8,678 nt of DNA from assembly GCA_947624855.1 (NCBI GenBank), contig CANQMC010000049.1:1-8678 (forward strand), in the 5' to 3' direction. Of this stretch, positions 7,521 through 8,678 are shown piece after piece. The position numbers and the translations under genes are program-made. Position 1 is the stretch's first letter; each line of letters starts with the position of its first letter. This DNA comes from an uncultured Bacilli bacterium (GTDB lineage: Bacteria > Bacillota_I > Bacilli_A > RF39 > UBA660). The notes below the pieces were generated by a model that saw only the letters and a list, made by a program, of their open reading frames with translations, did not search any database and was not told the origin of the DNA.

Positions 7521-8468
7521 TTATTTTGTAATTCCTTCCTTTGTACTTATTTTTTCTTTAATTATATATTTTGGTCTTCTTTTTACTTCTATATATGTTC
7601 TACCAAGATATTCACCAATTATTCCAATTAAAATCATTTGAAGACCACCAAAAAGTAATATTAAACATACAATCGTCGCATATCCACTTATTTCAATACC
7701 TACGGTTATTTTTTGAATTATAATAATTATTAAATATATTAAAGAGCCAATAAAAGATATACTACCTAATATTGAAGCTAATTTTAATGGTGCTAAAGAA
7801 AAACTTATAATACCATTCATAGCATATTTAATTAAGCCAAAAAATGACCAAGAGCTTTTACCATGTTTTCGTTCTTCTACTTCATATGGCATATAATATG
7901 TATTATATCCTACCCATGAAAATAAACCTTTTGAAAAGCGATAATATTCTTCCATTTCTAAAATGGAATTTACAACTTGTTTGCTTAATACACGAAAATC
8001 AGAAGCATTTGATTTAAAATCAATTTCACTTAATTTATTAATAATTGAATAAAACATATTTTTAAAATGAATAAGTATTTTAGATTCTTTTCTTTTTTCT
8101 TGATAACAAGCAACACTGTCATAATCAGGATTATTTTCAAGAAATTCTAACATTTTTTTTACATATTTAGGATTTTGTTGTAAATCAGCATCAATAATGG
8201 AAATATAATCCCCTTGGGCTTGTTTCATTCCGGCTAAAATGGCAGCTTCTTTTCCAAAATTACGAGAAAAATTTAAATAACTAATATTGATATTTTGATT
8301 ACTTTTTATTAATTCTTTTATTTCATAATGGGTTTTATCTTTACTTCCATCATTTATAAATATGTATTCAATATTTTTTTCATCTTTAAATACCTTTAAG
8401 CATTCTTGATAAAATGGTTTTATATTTTTTTCTTCATTATAACAAGGTATAATTAAAGATAACTTCAT
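7521..8468 (-). CDS. csbB: CsbB-like GT2 membrane glycosyltransferase (undecaprenyl-phosphate sugar synthase)
   Basis: This 315-residue enzyme of the GT2 DPM1/GtrB/CsbB group transfers a sugar from a nucleotide donor to undecaprenyl phosphate at the inner face of the membrane. The GT-A domain (1 to about 215) shows LIIPCYNEE (5-13), INDGSKDKT (38-46), SRNFGKEAAILAGM (68-81) and DADLQQNP (93-100), whose DAD binds metal and nucleotide. It also has SDFRVLS (156-162), RFSKGLFSWVGY (177-188) and KHGKSSWSF (201-209). Two hairpin-like membrane helices follow (about 229-252 and 261-287), then GEYLGRTYIEVKRRP (285-299). From memory, these motifs match B. subtilis CsbB very closely, where the sugar is GlcNAc; donor identity here is inferred. 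The gene is first in a two-gene operon with YfhO, the same order as Bacillus csbB-yfhO. The ATG is preceded by GGAAGTGAT (8472-8480) at good spacing. Confidence 0.9.
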   Translation of the reverse strand: MKLSLIIPCYNEEKNIKPFYQECLKVFKDEKNIEYIFINDGSKDKTHYEIKELIKSNQNINISYLNFSRNFGKEAAILAGMKQAQGDYISIIDADLQQNPKYVKKMLEFLENNPDYDSVACYQEKRKESKILIHFKNMFYSIINKLSEIDFKSNASDFRVLSKQVVNSILEMEEYYRFSKGLFSWVGYNTYYMPYEVEERKHGKSSWSFFGLIKYAMNGIISFSLAPLKLASILGSISFIGSLIYLIIIIIQKITVGIEISGYATIVCLILLFGGLQMILIGIIGEYLGRTYIEVKRRPKYIIKEKISTKEGITK

Positions 8469-8549
8469 ATTATCACTTCCAACTAATAATCTATATTTTT
8501 ATTTTAACATTTTTGGTTTTTTATATTCATTTAATGTTAATTCTTTTTT

Positions 8550-8578
8550 ATTATATCACCCATTATCTTTGTTAGCAA
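8550..8578 (-). promoter_or_regulatory. Predicted sigma-A promoter of the csbB-yfhO operon
   Basis: Read on the minus strand, TTGCTA (8578-8573) is followed by exactly 17 bases and a perfect TATAAT (8555-8550). TG one base upstream of the -10 gives the extended form TGATATAAT. Transcription would begin near 8543, leaving a leader of about 75 bases before csbB. This is the best-formed promoter in the window. It closely resembles the one predicted for the opposing operon. It is a housekeeping-type promoter, unlike the alternative-sigma-factor promoters reported for B. subtilis csbB. The remaining sequence, 8579-8678, is AT-rich and holds nothing I can support. Confidence 0.72.
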
Positions 8579-8678
8579 TTAATTTATTTATTTTAAATAT
8601 ATTTTTTAAATAATTTAGCAATTTAAAAAAGTATTTTTTTATTAAAGATAATAAATAAGTTGTTATAAATATTGTTAA

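Noticed and set aside
7245..7631. A 128-codon open frame on the plus strand
   Set aside because: It lies antisense to the yfhO start and csbB end, has no family motif and no convincing ribosome site, and its composition reflects the complement of hydrophobic codons. It is a shadow frame.
8504..8530. A possible eight-codon upstream reading frame (MNIKNQKC) in the csbB leader, bounded by the 7-base inverted repeat TTAACAT/ATGTTAA (8504-8510, 8534-8540)
   Set aside because: No Shine-Dalgarno sequence precedes it. The repeat is short, purely AT-rich apart from one pair and has a 23-base loop, which is expected by chance here.
8654..8666. The 13-mer AATAAGTTGTTAT also occurs at 4745-4757 in the terminator region
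   Set aside because: Only two copies, short and low in complexity in an AT-rich window. No flanking symmetry is shared, so it is probably coincidence and not a repeat or attachment site.
1..8678. Mobile element, CRISPR array, tRNA or rRNA
   Set aside because: No transposase, integrase, regularly spaced repeats, terminal inverted repeats or GC-rich structured RNA stretch was seen; the non-coding ends are short and AT-rich.

Overview
The window is very AT-rich (G+C roughly 20-25% by eye, not counted). It has strong Gram-positive Shine-Dalgarno sites, TTGnnn/TATAAT-type promoters, and genes for teichoic-acid-like polymers and lipoteichoic-acid-type glycosylation. This points to a walled, low-GC Firmicute, for example a gut Bacilli/Erysipelotrichia-type lineage or an AT-rich Clostridium relative. 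All 17 tryptophans in the six genes are encoded by TGG, and the second gene ends in TGA. The standard bacterial code therefore applies, and a Mycoplasma/Spiroplasma-type TGA=Trp code is very unlikely.

Layout: two operons converge on a shared hairpin near position 4750. The plus-strand operon (168-4746) has four tightly packed genes. In order they are a long CDP-glycerol/ribitol-type polyol-phosphate transferase, an IspD/TarI-family cytidylyltransferase, an extended SDR (NAD-dependent epimerase/dehydratase family), and a shorter second polyol-phosphate transferase. The minus-strand operon (8468 down to 4757) has two genes: a CsbB-like membrane GT2 glycosyltransferase and a YfhO-family multi-membrane protein. 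Each operon has a recognisable promoter upstream of its first gene, and the two promoters look alike: TTGCT(T/A), a 17-base spacer, then TGATA(A/T)AAT. Between the operons lies a 12-bp hairpin with T-rich flanks on both sides, which could act as a bidirectional terminator. It overlaps the 3' end of one gene and lies next to the stop codon of the other.

Working together (inference): the SDR and cytidylyltransferase probably make a CDP-activated polyol phosphate in the cytoplasm, and the two transferases use it to prime and extend a phosphodiester-linked surface polymer (wall-teichoic-acid- or capsule-like). On the other strand, CsbB would load a sugar onto undecaprenyl phosphate, and YfhO would use it outside the membrane to glycosylate lipoteichoic acid or a similar polymer. 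The window holds no TarJ-type alcohol dehydrogenase, TagO/TagA linkage-unit enzymes, TagGH exporter or LCP ligase, so the full pathway must extend beyond it. I saw no RNA genes, CRISPR arrays or mobile elements. The non-coding ends (1-167 and 8469-8678) hold the two promoters and otherwise only AT-rich sequence.
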